From contig JNDT01002347.1 of the NCBI GenBank assembly GCA_000697055.1, forward strand, positions 1 through 36,669: DNA of 36,669 bases, given 5' to 3'. The notes beneath the pieces are model-generated. The model worked only from the letters and a program-made list of their open reading frames with translations. It did no database searches and was not told the origin of the DNA. A program made the position numbers and the translations under genes. The number at the start of each line of letters is the position of its first letter. The first letter of the stretch is position 1. This DNA is from Saksenaea vasiformis B4078. Taxonomy: Eukaryota; Mucoromycota; Mucoromycetes; Mucorales; Saksenaeaceae. Below are positions 23,762 through 36,669 of the stretch, piece after piece.

Positions 23762-25215
23762 TCAGGCTGTGGATGAAGCCACCATATCCGTTGCAAGTTT
23801 GAAAGTACCGACCATGTTACCTAACTGAATGGTATCATGGGCACCTTCACCTAGACGGTATCTAATGGAACAATTAACAACCTCAAATCCTCAAGGTAAT
23901 AACGTACTCGATCTTAGCCAACGTCTCATATAGTAACACACGTGCGTTTGCGGGATAGTCAATGGTGTCAATAAAATTGCTGACATCGGTAACAATATCC
24001 GGGAGCGCTAAACCACATTCACGCTTCAATTTTTCGATGTCTATCACACTTTTAGATTTCCATTCGGTCGTAAGCATTACCTTTACTTGAATACGCCGTT
24101 GTAAATTCTTCCGTCATCATCCAGTTAACAATACGTTCAATATCTTGCGGGTGTGGATGACCAGTACAATTGTAAACTGCTGTTTCATCAACGCGATCAT
24201 AACCCGCATGACACGCTTGTAGGATGTTCAGTGCCCGACGCATGTCGCCTTTTGACAGTCTCAGTAAGGCCGCTTTTCCGTCTTCCGTCAGATACACACT
24301 ATTCGTTGTGAGATCAATAGGAACCTCTTCTCATAAATCTTACCCCTCTGCGCGGACAATAGTCTGTAACCTCGATTCTACTTGCTCAAGTTCCAAGGGT
24401 GCAAAGCGAAAACGGGTACATCGAGACTGGATAGCCGGTATAATCTTGCTGACATAGTTGCAGATGATGCAGAAACGTACATTTTTTGTATACTTTTCGA
24501 TCACTAATGGAAGAAAAGAAGGAAAGGCATTAAACCGAAGGATCATTGATTGATTTACTTCTCACCTCGACGTAATGCCGACTGTGCAGCACTTGTCATA
24601 GAATCAGCTTCGTCAAGAACAATCAGTTTGAACCCGGAACTTTCCATGTCATATCAGTCAGGCTCCTAACACATTGCAGATCGTTTACCTGTATATTGTC
24701 CTCGTGCTAGCGAAATTTTTTATTTGTTCACGCACTACATCGATACCGCGATCGTCCGAAGCGTTCAACTATTTTTTTTCTCGTGTTAACAAACTTTTCA
24801 AAAAGACATTACCGAATATTTACTTCTAATATCATTGATTTGTAAGCTTTTCCGTACAGTTTCCGCGCGCATGCAAGGATAGTTGACGTTTTTCCTGTTC
24901 CGGGAGGTCCATAGAACAGAAGATGTGGAAGTCTGTTGGCCTCAATAAATGTTTGGACTGCAACAGATCGTCAGCTAGATTTTGATTCTTCGGCTAACAT
25001 ACTGGTTGAAACAATGTTCTGCTGCGACACGAGATCGTTCAATTCCTGAGGACGGTATTTTTCCACCCTGCAACCAAGGTTCAACGGTTAAATGTGTCTT
25101 CCTCATTGTGTGTGCGCTGTTACCAAGGGGAATTATCCAAGACGTCGACGGGAGCCAGCATTTTGCCTTTGCCCTTGCGGCTAAATGAGGGTGCATCAAT
25201 GTCCATATCTGTCAT
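23762..25215 (-). CDS. RFC3: Replication factor C small subunit (yeast Rfc3 / human RFC5)
   Basis: Nine exons: 25124-25215, 25003-25067, 24824-24957, 24689-24768, 24566-24639, 24344-24503, 24087-24298, 23908-24040, 23762-23861. They give 349 aa; introns are 45-62 nt. The protein is an AAA+ clamp-loader subunit that helps load PCNA on primed DNA during replication and repair. Motifs: WVEKYRP (RFC box), [13 protein letters not shown] (Walker A, residues 69-76), [18 protein letters not shown] (Walker B, DEAD form), [20 protein letters not shown] (SRC motif) and [11 protein letters not shown] (sensor 2 region). The C-terminal collar part contains CTGHPHP and ends with the DTIQLGN segment after IEYRL. 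It is nearly identical in length to human RFC5 (340 aa). For intron 7 the donor at 24086 was preferred because it gives AYSNIEKLK, as in relatives. Confidence 0.95.
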
Positions 25216-25231
25216 TCCACAATGTTGCAGT

Positions 25232-25237
25232 ACGCGT
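25232..25237. promoter_or_regulatory. MluI cell-cycle box (ACGCGT) upstream of RFC3
   Basis: Palindromic ACGCGT 17 bp upstream of the RFC3 start codon. In yeasts this MCB element is bound by MBF and drives G1/S expression of replication genes. Role here inferred from position. Confidence 0.5.
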
Positions 25238-25282
25238 TTTTCCCAAAATTTCGGCACCACCGAAAATGAGTTGGCACACAAA

Positions 25283-25288
25283 ACGCGT
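25283..25288. promoter_or_regulatory. Second MluI cell-cycle box (ACGCGT) upstream of RFC3
   Basis: Second ACGCGT, 68 bp upstream of the start codon, 51 bp from the first. The two boxes lie as inverted partners around a TTTCGG...CCGAAA imperfect palindrome, giving a small symmetrical promoter module. Confidence 0.5.
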
Positions 25289-26639
25289 AGTCACATCTGG
25301 CACGTCTGCCCAAAAAGTAACCCCAAAATCGATGAAACTAGTTGGCACGCCTTCCTACTTCGGTTTCCCTTTCGTTGAACAAAAGATTGGATTTGCGTAC
25401 GAAGATGGGAAAGGGAATGCTGTGAACGAGTTAGGGTTTATGACCTGGAAATGGGTGTTGACCTATACAGTTAACTACTGAATTTTGTAACTAACTATGA
25501 CAAGTATGTGGCTCTAAAACCATTTGAGCGATCGAAAAGCTGTCGAAGTGAGTGGTAGAAAGGCAAAAAGAAGTCGCGGTTCAACAATCAGGCGTGGCTC
25601 ACGGACGGGGTCTGTGGGGCCAAAGGATTCTGTAAGGACGCGTGATTGGCGCGCCTTTGCCAAGGGCATCGTTTTAATTTTAGCAAGGCATTCGTCCGAG
25701 CTTATCTCTCTTGTTTGTTGTATTTTGATTAACCTTTCTGAATCTCCAACGAGTTTTCTGCAACAGTAGCAAACTAGATGGGTTGGTACGATGGCTATGG
25801 CTTCAAACACGCCTGAGAGTTCATCACGACATAGGATCCCAGTGGTGATTTTTTATGTAAACCCTTATAGCCGGTTTGGGAACCTTGCCTTAACTCGGGA
25901 AAGTTCTTTTTCTAATCTGGTTACATGTGGATTCAGCATTCACGATCGGTGCTTCAGCGAATATGAGCAGTATTCAGAAAGAATGAGGCAATGGATTTCT
26001 GATACAAAGACATCGACTCTTTGTATAATTCATACTGTCTTATTTCACCCGGTTTACGATATTTAGGTACGCTGTGTACCCTTCCTGGTTGCCTTTTTGA
26101 GGTGCGTTACGACTGTCTTGTATCGAAACTCGTAACTGGCTACTTACAACCGCCTTATAGTTCCCGGTCAATTCATAGTTATACAAACGCGAAAATCTAC
26201 AGCTTTCACGCGTTATTTCGCTGTAAAAGCTTATGTGCACACTAAGCCGGGTGTACGTCCCATTTTAGAAAGAGAGGTCATTGTTCATTGTGGTGTCTGC
26301 CACACAAGCCTATTAATACATCTTGAGGAAATTTGCTTTTAGGGGAGTCTTTTTGATAAAGCCGATTTCTATTGCCACTTTTTATTACGTCTGGCCGGTG
26401 CTATTCAATCTGGGTTTCGGTTGGCTGGAGAAAAAAAAATTTCAAGTGAAAGAAAAAATGTCATATTGTACATAAAGATGAAAAGAGAATACACATATAT
26501 AGGGAATAATCATGAAAACAAGGAAGCATAGCATATAATAACTATTTTACTCCTCCTCCTCGTAAAAAGATAGTGTGCGACATGATGGTAATTGCTGGAA
26601 TACTATGAAATCTTTTTTTTGTTGTTGTTATGTTGTACA
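25289..26639. other. Intergenic region, no supported gene
   Basis: About 1.35 kb. A further ACGCGT followed by TTGGCGCGCC lies at 25638-25654. Open frames here (for example 25791-26066, 91 codons, plus; 25514-25810, minus) are not recognisable and I do not call them. Confidence 0.3.
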
Positions 26640-27302
26640 TTATTTGATGTCCGATCGTTTTCGTTTCCATTCGACGACTTGTTCGTAAGGTTGCACGGGT
26701 TCGGATTCGTCTTCATCTTGACCCAATACAATCTTAAATCGACCCTTATGTATTACATTGCATGGCGGATGGACAAATCTATCTTCTTGGGTCGAGTGAC
26801 GTCGAAGATGAGAAGTAAAATCGTGCGATGCGCAACTTGTAGCAGCTGTTGAACCAGAACTAGAAGTAGAGGAACCGATAGAAGAGAGAAAGGTATGATG
26901 AGATAAAGGAGAAGACTTGATTGGGATTGGGTTTGGAGGTTGACATCCATCACACCAAAAGTCAGAATCCCAGATACGTGGCGTTGTACGTAAGTCGGAA
27001 GAAATGGCAGTACGAATGGTAAGATGTTGTGTTTGAGGCGGATCAAATTCAGTTTCAGTAGGTTTGATTTTAATGCCTGCTAACTCGGCAAACTCTTTAG
27101 CAGTAAGATCTTCGCAGTTGACTTCGGGTGAAGTAGAAGGACGATGTCGAATGAATTTTTCCGTTGCAGCAGCTATTGTCGTTGGTGTCCATCGCTTTTT
27201 GGTCGGTGAACATTTTGTAAATAAGGCTAAACCCTTCCGCCATTTACTACTAGCGCTGTGATAAGGAGGAGGAGGATTGTGCGAAAGGGCAGCGAGGGTC
27301 AT
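26640..27302 (-). CDS. Hypothetical intronless protein, 220 aa, probably lineage-specific
   Basis: One uninterrupted frame of 220 codons from the ATG at 27302, far longer than other open frames in this AT-rich stretch. The protein is polar and mostly disordered: Pro-rich start (NPPPPYHS), a basic SPTKKRWTPTTIAAATEKFIRHRP segment that may be helical, then an acidic TAKEFAELAGIKI part. WDSDFWCDGC, a Ser run and a C-terminal GRFKIVLGQD...VVEWKRKRSD block follow. The last block, with its basic end, looks like a conserved short motif and possibly a nuclear localisation signal. I do not recognise the family and assign no function. The single-exon structure stands out among intron-rich neighbours. 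Confidence 0.65.
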   Translation of the reverse strand: MTLAALSHNPPPPYHSASSKWRKGLALFTKCSPTKKRWTPTTIAAATEKFIRHRPSTSPEVNCEDLTAKEFAELAGIKIKPTETEFDPPQTQHLTIRTAISSDLRTTPRIWDSDFWCDGCQPPNPIPIKSSPLSHHTFLSSIGSSTSSSGSTAATSCASHDFTSHLRRHSTQEDRFVHPPCNVIHKGRFKIVLGQDEDESEPVQPYEQVVEWKRKRSDIK

Positions 27303-27395
27303 GAAAGTAGAAATTAACCATACACGGTGGATAAGAGAAAAGAAGCCTTAAGAAGAAGTATAATATGTGGTTATAACCACTTGTAAAAAGGAATA

Positions 27396-27410
27396 TATAT
27401 ATATATATAA
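27396..27410. repeat. AT dinucleotide tract
   Basis: Short run of TA dinucleotides about 95 bp upstream of the 26640-27302 gene. Confidence 0.8.
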
Positions 27411-30400
27411 GATAAAAGAAAAGGGGAAAAGACAAAAGTTTTTTTGGGACCAAAAAGAAAAAAAAAATATTCATTCACAACTTGGAATTGGACGGACTTC
27501 TTTTTCACCCAAGCACGAAATCACCGCTGTTTCGTACCACGTGAAGACAATTATGATCTAATAGATGACCTAAAAGTCCCTAAACCGCGATCACTAATAA
27601 CTTCTCTGTCACTTTCTCTTTATCATTCTGTCTATTCACTTGAAGCAATGGCTTATTTCTCTTTATACAAATAATCAAGAAGTTCGAATCTTTGATTCCC
27701 GATGTTTGACATGTACAACATAATATCAGGAATTCCAGTATGACCGTGATTCTTTACCATTTCATTTTATCGTTTCGTACAAACTTCCTATTTAGAAAAA
27801 AATAAATAAATACAAACTTGATGTAAGATGACGAACCGAATCTATACAGAGGATAGTCTACAAGACACGCGACATCCGTCGATGTCTCCAAATGTCAACC
27901 TATTGGATCGTTCCAAAATTTATTCGAAATTTTGAAAATCTTTGTTCTAACTCAAACAGTCTCATCTCCCGATCTTTCCCGCCATCCTACAAACGGGCAT
28001 GTATAGAACTCACCTGTTCCTCTTTGATAAACGGGATATCTTAATAGCACCCAGGACGTTAAGATCATGTCTCGTGATACTGTTTCATCAACGCTGGGAA
28101 GGAACTACAAAGCATATGATAATTTACAGCGTACCTTGAATCCTGCTCAGTTCTAACACCAAGAAGTAACATATATCACAAATCGCTACACCATTCCAGG
28201 GAAGAGTTCCTTAGTCGTACTACTCCAAATAAACATAGACGCACATGTCACTTCTTGCAATGTACAAGCCAAGGTCGGCTATGTAGACATAGGTCGCTTA
28301 AACTTACATAATCACGAGGGTCTTTGAATAATGATTTCCATACCCGACTGTCAGCTAAGCATCAATAACTATTCCTCTCCAGCATAAACATCGAACGCAG
28401 TCTACATTTGGCCAGATCTTCAATATATGCCAAAATTTTACCTGCATTATATCGATATATTCACATTATTAACATCATATATTCTATACTAGATAGATGC
28501 CAGTTGAATTCTCTTTATTGTTCTATTTATCCGTTTCGTGAATGGATCCCACGTATCATCCGTGTTACAATTAAACAATTATGATCATCCACAGACACTC
28601 CTAAGCTATATCTGTGAACACTTGATGTGGAAATTGGAGAGATGCAAATTTAAAAGCATAGGAAGATGTTACACTCTGAATGACCTGTCTCGGAGCAGGA
28701 ACCAAGGCTGGATTAAGAAAGTCCGTTCCCCTTCCTCAGCCCTGACAGGAAATGGCGCCTATCGGAAAGCGAATAAATCGTTTTGCTAAGTTGTTCGTCT
28801 CTGCAAGCGGGAGAACAGTGAAGATGAAACCAATAAGATGAATTCTAACTCGGAAATAAGGTGCGTAAGGAGCATTACCTATCTCCCCGCAATGTACGAC
28901 AGAATAAGATAAAGATGGCGACGGGTAAGATGATGTACCATCTCTTCTGAGACTGAAACGCTGGTGTGGCATGATCCTTGTGACAGCAAAAAGGCACAAC
29001 TTTTTGCGCTTCGGAGACACAATCCGGGTAAGCCGGCCGCGTTCGGAAGGCGGTGTGACAATTGTAGCCTTTTAGCTAGCCCTGCTTGCTGCGGTTCGCT
29101 TATTTCTATGGAAGAACCTGACATATACGAGTTTATGTGAAAGGGATACTTGCTCGGCGAAGATAAACACCAAAGCGACGTACGTACTTTGTACCAGACA
29201 GAAAAGATAGCCCAGTCGTAAAGGCAGGGAAAAATAAACTTATCACTAAAAATGGTTTGATTGGTACTCAGAAATGTGCTCGGACTCATCAAATAACAAC
29301 ACAAGATATTCGCCAATTAATGTTTGGATGTTCACTTGTTGCAATTACCCTGTTGATACAACCAAACGCAGGGTTCAAGTTATAATAAGTTGAATAATGA
29401 ACCTCTAGTCGGACAATGGGCGCCGTTGATGAGGAAAAGCATGTGGTCAGCCTGATCTGTAACGTAAATAAACAAAAGGATGGGACCCTTCGGTGGGCTG
29501 GCGTGAGATACAGAATATGAACTGCTGTTAGTTCATGGTACTTCTCTGGCCGTAAGACAATGATTCCGTGTAGTGACCAGTCAATGATTAATCACGTTGA
29601 ATTTGCCCATAAACCATTATATTAACAGGTGCATGAGTTGCCAATTTTGCTAGCACGTACCATTCCTCTCTAATCAGCTGTATCTTACGCTGCTCTTCCG
29701 CAGCCCTCACTATAGCTATATTCTTCTTGTTACGAAGCGTGGAGTCGTTGCTACGGGGCCGTGATCACTTTTGTCCCCAAAAAGAGAAATGGCGACCATA
29801 ATACAAAATAAGAAGTAAATTTGGCTGTATAAGGAATATACTGCTAACAATGACATTTTCTTTTTCATCTACATTATTGTCACTATTTTCTCGACCTTGT
29901 CTTTAAATCTCTTAGACATCATAACCAGTAATCACAAGATAATTGTTGCCAATTCGTTTCACTCCTCATTCTTTTCCATTTACATTAGAATATTTGTGTA
30001 TATCTGCTGCCTTTCGAATATTTAAGCTTCCTAATGATTTCCCACACATTGGTCATTTATATCTTGACAACAACATAACATACAATGTTATCGTATTCTA
30101 TAGAGTGCAACCCCTATCTTTAGATCAATAAAACAATGAACGTTTGGAAGAAAAGGGTTCGTTTTTCCGACATTCTGTTCGGTTACCACATCCTTGCCCG
30201 ATCCCCCGTCACCTAAATGTACACTGTCTGTTGCTCATTCGACGCTTTTCTAGTATACTGACAGAAAGCCCGCTTTAAAAAGCCTAAGACTACACTGGCT
30301 GCTAATAATATCCTACTGTAAAATCCATACGAAAGTAAGTACAACCTCAACGCTAATATGAGCCACTTCAGAGGATTTGGGTCGTTCATCATGAAATCGA

Positions 30401-31309
30401 ATTGCCTAGTAGATCGGCTTAGAGGTTCAAAAAAACATTGGCATGGTTATAAAGGTATGTATCGCTTTCAGAAACTCCCGAAACGCAGGACTATCCTAGA
30501 TTAGCGTCACATAAAGTCAGCTCTCAAAAGCAAGCATGTAGCTTACACTTGCGTCTGCTGCACTGTCCTCAGGACATATGAACGTCGATCTTAAAGATAT
30601 TCTCCTCGGCTTGGAGCAATTCGCATTCTCCTGCTTGAGTGCATAATGCATGGCTCCCCTAAGACGGTGGATATAGGGCAAGCAAGTCTATCCTTTAACT
30701 GTTGCTATAAGCAGCACCAGTGTGGATAGGAGTTCAACCTAAAAACTGCTGCTTCATCGGCGGAGACCAGAAATCGTTAATCAGATTAACGCCCGTTGAC
30801 ATTTCAAAGACTTTCGTGTGCAATATTGACGCGTCATGCGCGTCTCCCTCGAGTTAGTGTGAAAGCGCAGGTAAATCCTACCTTTTTACGTGCGTTCAGA
30901 GTAATTTATTTTGGATAAACACTGCATCGGCTATGTATCGTTTGCGCTGAGAAGCAGTAGGTTTTTGCGCAGATAAGTAAATACTCTTACCTCAGATCAA
31001 AGGTGTATTACACTGATTCATTATAACAGATTCCCCAATGCACCAATAGGGAATGTATGACATAACGATGTCTAAAGGGACACACACGATTCTTTTTGTT
31101 GCTTCTGGTTTATTCAATAGTACATATCGGGTACATCCCAGGGTCGACTATACACTTTGGAGCTTACGTCTTTTATTCTATTGCTTAGACCTCTGGTCGT
31201 AAAAAATGCAAATGGCCCTTCTTTGCAATCGACCATGTTTCTAACCCACCGAAGTACTGCGGAGTGCCTCACCCAAGAATGCGTGGGATTACCCCTCGGG
31301 TTCCATGTA
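27411..31309. other. Gene-poor region
   Basis: Almost 4 kb without a gene I can support. A 145-codon minus-strand frame at 28879-29316 has no recognisable motif. A 67-codon minus frame at 31114-31317 reads like coding sequence and is followed by TGAATAAA, but no family is apparent. No tRNA, snRNA or rRNA signature was found by eye. Confidence 0.3.
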
Positions 31310-31450
31310 CTGATCATGAAAACACTTTTACGCTAACGTATACAAATTTCCCGTCCACCGAGGGACTAGGCTGATATACGAAGTAATAGCCGCATATTCG
31401 ATTCCTTCCGTTAGCGCAAACTTCCTTCTCTCTCGTCATGATAGACATGC
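31310..31450. repeat. Dispersed copy of the 14.0-14.2 kb repeat
   Basis: Matches about 14035-14180: both contain AAATTT-(C/G)CGTCCAC-GA-GGA and the block AAT(A/G)GCCGCATATTCGATTC followed by TTAGC(A/G)CAAACTT. Copies 17 kb apart show that the repeat is dispersed, not only tandem. Confidence 0.65.
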
Positions 31451-32135
31451 CGACCATCAATAATCACGGACGACACGGTTTTTTAGAGTGATGATATCGG
31501 TTAACATTAAACTCCGGAAATTGCACGTCATCAGAAAGGAAGATATGATCACGTACTGTGGAATACGCAAGAACTGTAAAAGTACTGCTAACTACTGTAT
31601 ATGCTGCAAGTTGTCGACTTCCGCTGGAAGGAAGCGATTGCATATTTTATAAAGCCTTGTTTTATCGGAAGTGATGATTGTCTGGATCAGTAACATGCCT
31701 TACGATACTGAGATGCTCTCAGAAGTCCCATGCCTAATTGTTATTTTCAGTTTGGGAGCCGTCGCTGTCTCTTCTAGGATCGACAGTATCCTTGTCCAAT
31801 CTGGATAAAATGCGAGAAATAATTGTCCTGAATAAAACGACGCTTCCTTTCGACCCTCGGAGAAGAAGGTGGCCTAGGAAAAGTAGACATCGGATACAGA
31901 TTTCTGTTATCATGCGAACAGTTTTCGCTGCATGGCAGGAAATTCTATTTTTGGTATTCATTTCTTTTTCTGGGCGTTTTCGCAATCGTGATTTGTTCAT
32001 TCTTCGGTCTGTTCCAGCCTTTACTTCACGTCCTTTATGGCTCTGCAAACGAAGGACTCCCATCGTGCAAAAGTACCGACAAAATGCAGCATATACGATC
32101 GTAAGCTAATCTCCTCGTATGCCATCCATCTAATC
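31451..32135. other. Region upstream of the USP7-like gene
   Basis: About 685 bases. Open frames on both strands at 31734-32109 overlap each other and have no family features. It probably holds the promoter and 5' UTR of the deubiquitinase. An alternative first exon (ATG at 32084, donor at 32101) lies at its end. Confidence 0.3.
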
Positions 32136-34548
<2,413 letters not shown>

Positions 34549-36021
34549 TTTCTTCGGGTGGTGCTCCTTCTTTTTTTTGTTCTTTTTCTTCCTCTTTTAA
34601 TTCTTCCCCTTTCTCTGTTTCGTCCTTGTCTTCTGAATTGGCTGTTTCGTTGACAAAATTCTCTTTTGTCTCGGTGAGGTCGTCTAGTACATTCTCCTCA
34701 TCTCCATCGGTTTTTTCACTTTCCGATAGTTCTCTTCCGCACTCTTCTTCCTCGTCCCAACCCATCTCACGTCGCTCATTTTGCTGCAGTTGTTGGTATT
34801 CTACCTCAGCATATTCGCACCAGTCACTAACAACACGAAAGATGTCTGATTACGGATTCCCAAAAAGCAGTGTATCATAGGCACTACCTCAACATGTAAC
34901 AGCTAAGTGAATCCTCTAATGGATCGTCTACTCCTTCCAATTTTCTTTGCTCACGTTTTGCACGAATTGACCCCTGGTACGATTCGTGCAGTTGGAACCG
35001 GTCAAAGTTGACAAATGTATCAAAGAATCGCTCGGCACTATAGCCGTTTTGTTTCAGATCATGCAATAAAAACTGACCAGGTTTGGCAGGTTGAATCAAA
35101 TCGTTCCTGCAAGGGAATCCATTAATGGAAAGTAAAATAAAAGGAAAGAGACCGTACATTTGACATATCACATCTTCGAAGCGAACCTGGTCTTCTTCAG
35201 CTATTCCATAAAACTGCTGTCTTTTTTCCTGTTCTTCCCAAAATTGCGATAGCTCGTATGCAGATAGGACACCATCGCCGTCTGTATCCAGGCATCGAAA
35301 CCTATCATCGATCTAGGCATCAACGGCTGTCTCACTCAAAGAAAGGGGAAAAAGAAAAAAGCCCTGTACCAGTATTCGATAGCCATGGGCGTGGTCTTGT
35401 CGACCTCTGAGAGGAGGAACCCTAGGTCACGTTCATCAGGTCTAGAAGACGTTGGCACCAATCATTTACAGATATAGTCGAGGAAGGTTAACGTCAATGG
35501 CCCATCATACTGATCTCTTGCGAAGGCCGCTATACGTCCGCATTGCATGATCCGCCGAATAATGCGTGGAACCATAGCTGTATGGTTATAACGTGCGAGA
35601 TCGTATTCGGAAAGGATAAAATCGTGATCACAATCTAACGTCCAGAATTTGCAGTAAAGGACATAAAAATGCTTGTAAGAGAAACAATCGCGTGTCTGCG
35701 CTTATACGATGAGTTATTATTGTAGCAGCAACGCGAACGAACAAACATTACATTGTTAAGATCTACATGCGGTCCGAGCTTCTTAACCATCGACGTAAAT
35801 CCGCTACGTCGAAACTGAAGTAAGCTCATCTTCCCACTAGGACATCGTGCTTCGTAATACAATCGGCAGATAACAGTTTCAACTGAACTATAATTAATGA
35901 GTGCCCTAAAAATAAGGAGATCTTACTGTAGCGTTCCTGAAACATCGAGTTATCCGAAAGGAAGCGAAGTCCAGGATGGTTCATAACAACATCTAACACA
36001 CTACACTACGGGAAAAATAAT

Positions 36022-36112
36022 CATGGAATTCCATGACGGGTCATGGAGCAATCCTCGAAAATAATCATGGAAATAATCACGGAAATGCACTTTTCCGTGA
36101 TTATTCCATGAT
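36022..36112. repeat. Subterminal palindromes of the CACTA element
   Basis: The 16-bp perfect palindrome TCATGGAATTCCATGA lies at about 36024-36039. A near-perfect 21-bp inverted repeat (ATCATGGA-ATAATCACGGAAA and its complement) spans about 36063-36112 with a 6-base loop. Variants of CATGGAATTC and CATGATA recur to about 36200. Arrays of such subterminal motifs bind the transposase in CACTA elements. Confidence 0.7.
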
Positions 36113-36235
36113 AGTGATTCCAATATAAGTCCATGATATTACATGGAATTCTATGATAGCTAAAGAACTGTTCCTAGGATTATCATGTAATTCCACGATA
36201 GTATTTGTAGCTTTTATTGGCCAATTATTGAAACA

Positions 36236-36669
36236 TTATATGTATTTTCTATCGCCGAGGGTGGACTGGTTGTAGTTGCTAGAAACCATGCCTGGCCAAA
36301 TGCAATAACTTTTGCCGTTGAAACGAAGAGGATCTTCACGTACACTACCAGCAAAGTCATCAATGTTTGTGCAATCTACAACAAACAGCTGATCGCCAGA
36401 CTTTGCATAGTAGTATATGCTCTTCGATAACGCGTCCACTTCTGTCTTGTAGATGCCTACAGCAGCAAGTGTGGTCCCTGGCCTTTCGGATGGTTCCAAA
36501 TAAAAATATACTCTCCCAAAGAAATGCTTCGTTTCGAAGAGAACTTCGCTGTTCCGCTTGAACGCATTTCTACAGCAAGATGTCAGAAACGTACAACATC
36601 ATACGTATTGTACCTGTCCACGTCAATACTTAAGCGTATGAAGTATGCAGCGCGGTTACGCTCCTTGGG
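36236..36669 (-). CDS. Putative CACTA/Plavaka-type transposase, C-terminal end
   Basis: Two exons, 36614-36669 (continuing beyond the window) and 36236-36569, separated by a 44-nt GT-AG intron (36570-36613). The joined frame reads ERNRAAYFIRLSIDVDR, then RNSEVLFETKHFFGRVYFYLE, then a beta-rich part (TTLAAVGIYKT, KSGDQLFVVDCTNIDDFAGS) and a short end. It resembles the C-terminal region that follows the catalytic domain in large fungal and plant CACTA transposases, where similar strands end in a VV-D element. No catalytic motif lies in the window, so the family call rests on position inside a CACTA terminus and this general layout. The frame is intact, suggesting a young copy. Confidence 0.55.

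Larger units (their letters stand above)
36004..36669 (-). mobile_element. CACTA (EnSpm-like) DNA transposon, 3' end, cut by window edge
   Basis: On the plus strand the element begins CACTACGGGAAAAA, the classical CACTA terminus, directly preceded by a second CACTA (35999-36003). Inside lie subterminal palindromes and then a coding region read towards this end on the minus strand (36236-36669). The other terminus is beyond the window, so length, second inverted repeat and target duplication cannot be checked. The element sits against the first visible exon of the PP2A B'' gene. Confidence 0.7.

Noticed and set aside
25524..25769. Basic 81-codon plus-strand frame
   Set aside because: Starts at a TTG, not an ATG, and has no recognisable motif.
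28879..29316. 145-codon minus-strand open frame
   Set aside because: Composition looks random, with no domain or signal; one long frame in 4 kb is not enough.
31734..32109. Overlapping open frames on both strands upstream of the USP7-like gene
   Set aside because: They are mutual shadows without family features; most likely promoter or 5' UTR.

Overview
This is nuclear DNA of a filamentous fungus, most likely an early-diverging Mucoromycota (Mucorales-type) species. The genes are compact and split by many short GT-AG introns, mostly 42-73 nt. Intergenic DNA is AT-rich, and the proteins match animal and fungal housekeeping families. No rRNA, tRNA, operon or CRISPR was seen. I rebuilt exon structures by hand from splice signals, reading frame and family motifs.

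Left third (1-13.1 kb): the 5' part of a membrane-anchored amidohydrolase (minus, runs off the left edge); a ten-exon DDX42-type DEAD-box helicase (1937-4630, plus); a decayed DDE transposase pseudogene (about 5.07-7.0 kb, minus); two paralogous tiny secreted proteins (8042 and 9896, plus) with matching promoter and poly(A) spacing; and a compact CLASP-like TOG protein with an SxIP motif (11602-13069, minus).

Middle (13.1-27.3 kb): a repeat-rich stretch holding a diverged tandem duplication and a 200 bp hairpin element; complex I subunit NDUFS5 (17467-17869, plus); a PRL-type phosphatase with a CaaX box (19290-19945, plus); a Cys-rich GPI-anchored surface protein (20277-20990, minus); an NsdD/SUB-1-like GATA factor (22028-23335, minus); a replication factor C subunit (23762-25215, minus) with two MluI-box (ACGCGT) sequences just upstream; and an intronless lineage-specific protein (26640-27302, minus).

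Right third (27.3-36.7 kb): a gene-poor 4.8 kb stretch, then two convergent, overlapping genes. One is a USP7-like deubiquitinase whose similarity stops right after the catalytic domain. The other is a PP2A B'' regulatory subunit with a long acidic tail. The PP2A gene is interrupted at an exon boundary by the end of a CACTA-type DNA transposon, whose transposase C-terminus runs off the right edge.

The genes do not form one pathway; this is an ordinary euchromatic neighbourhood. The oddities worth attention are the USP7/PP2A B''/CACTA junction, the secreted-protein pair with a frameshifted start, the minimal CLASP, and a possible 22-nt intron in the GATA gene.
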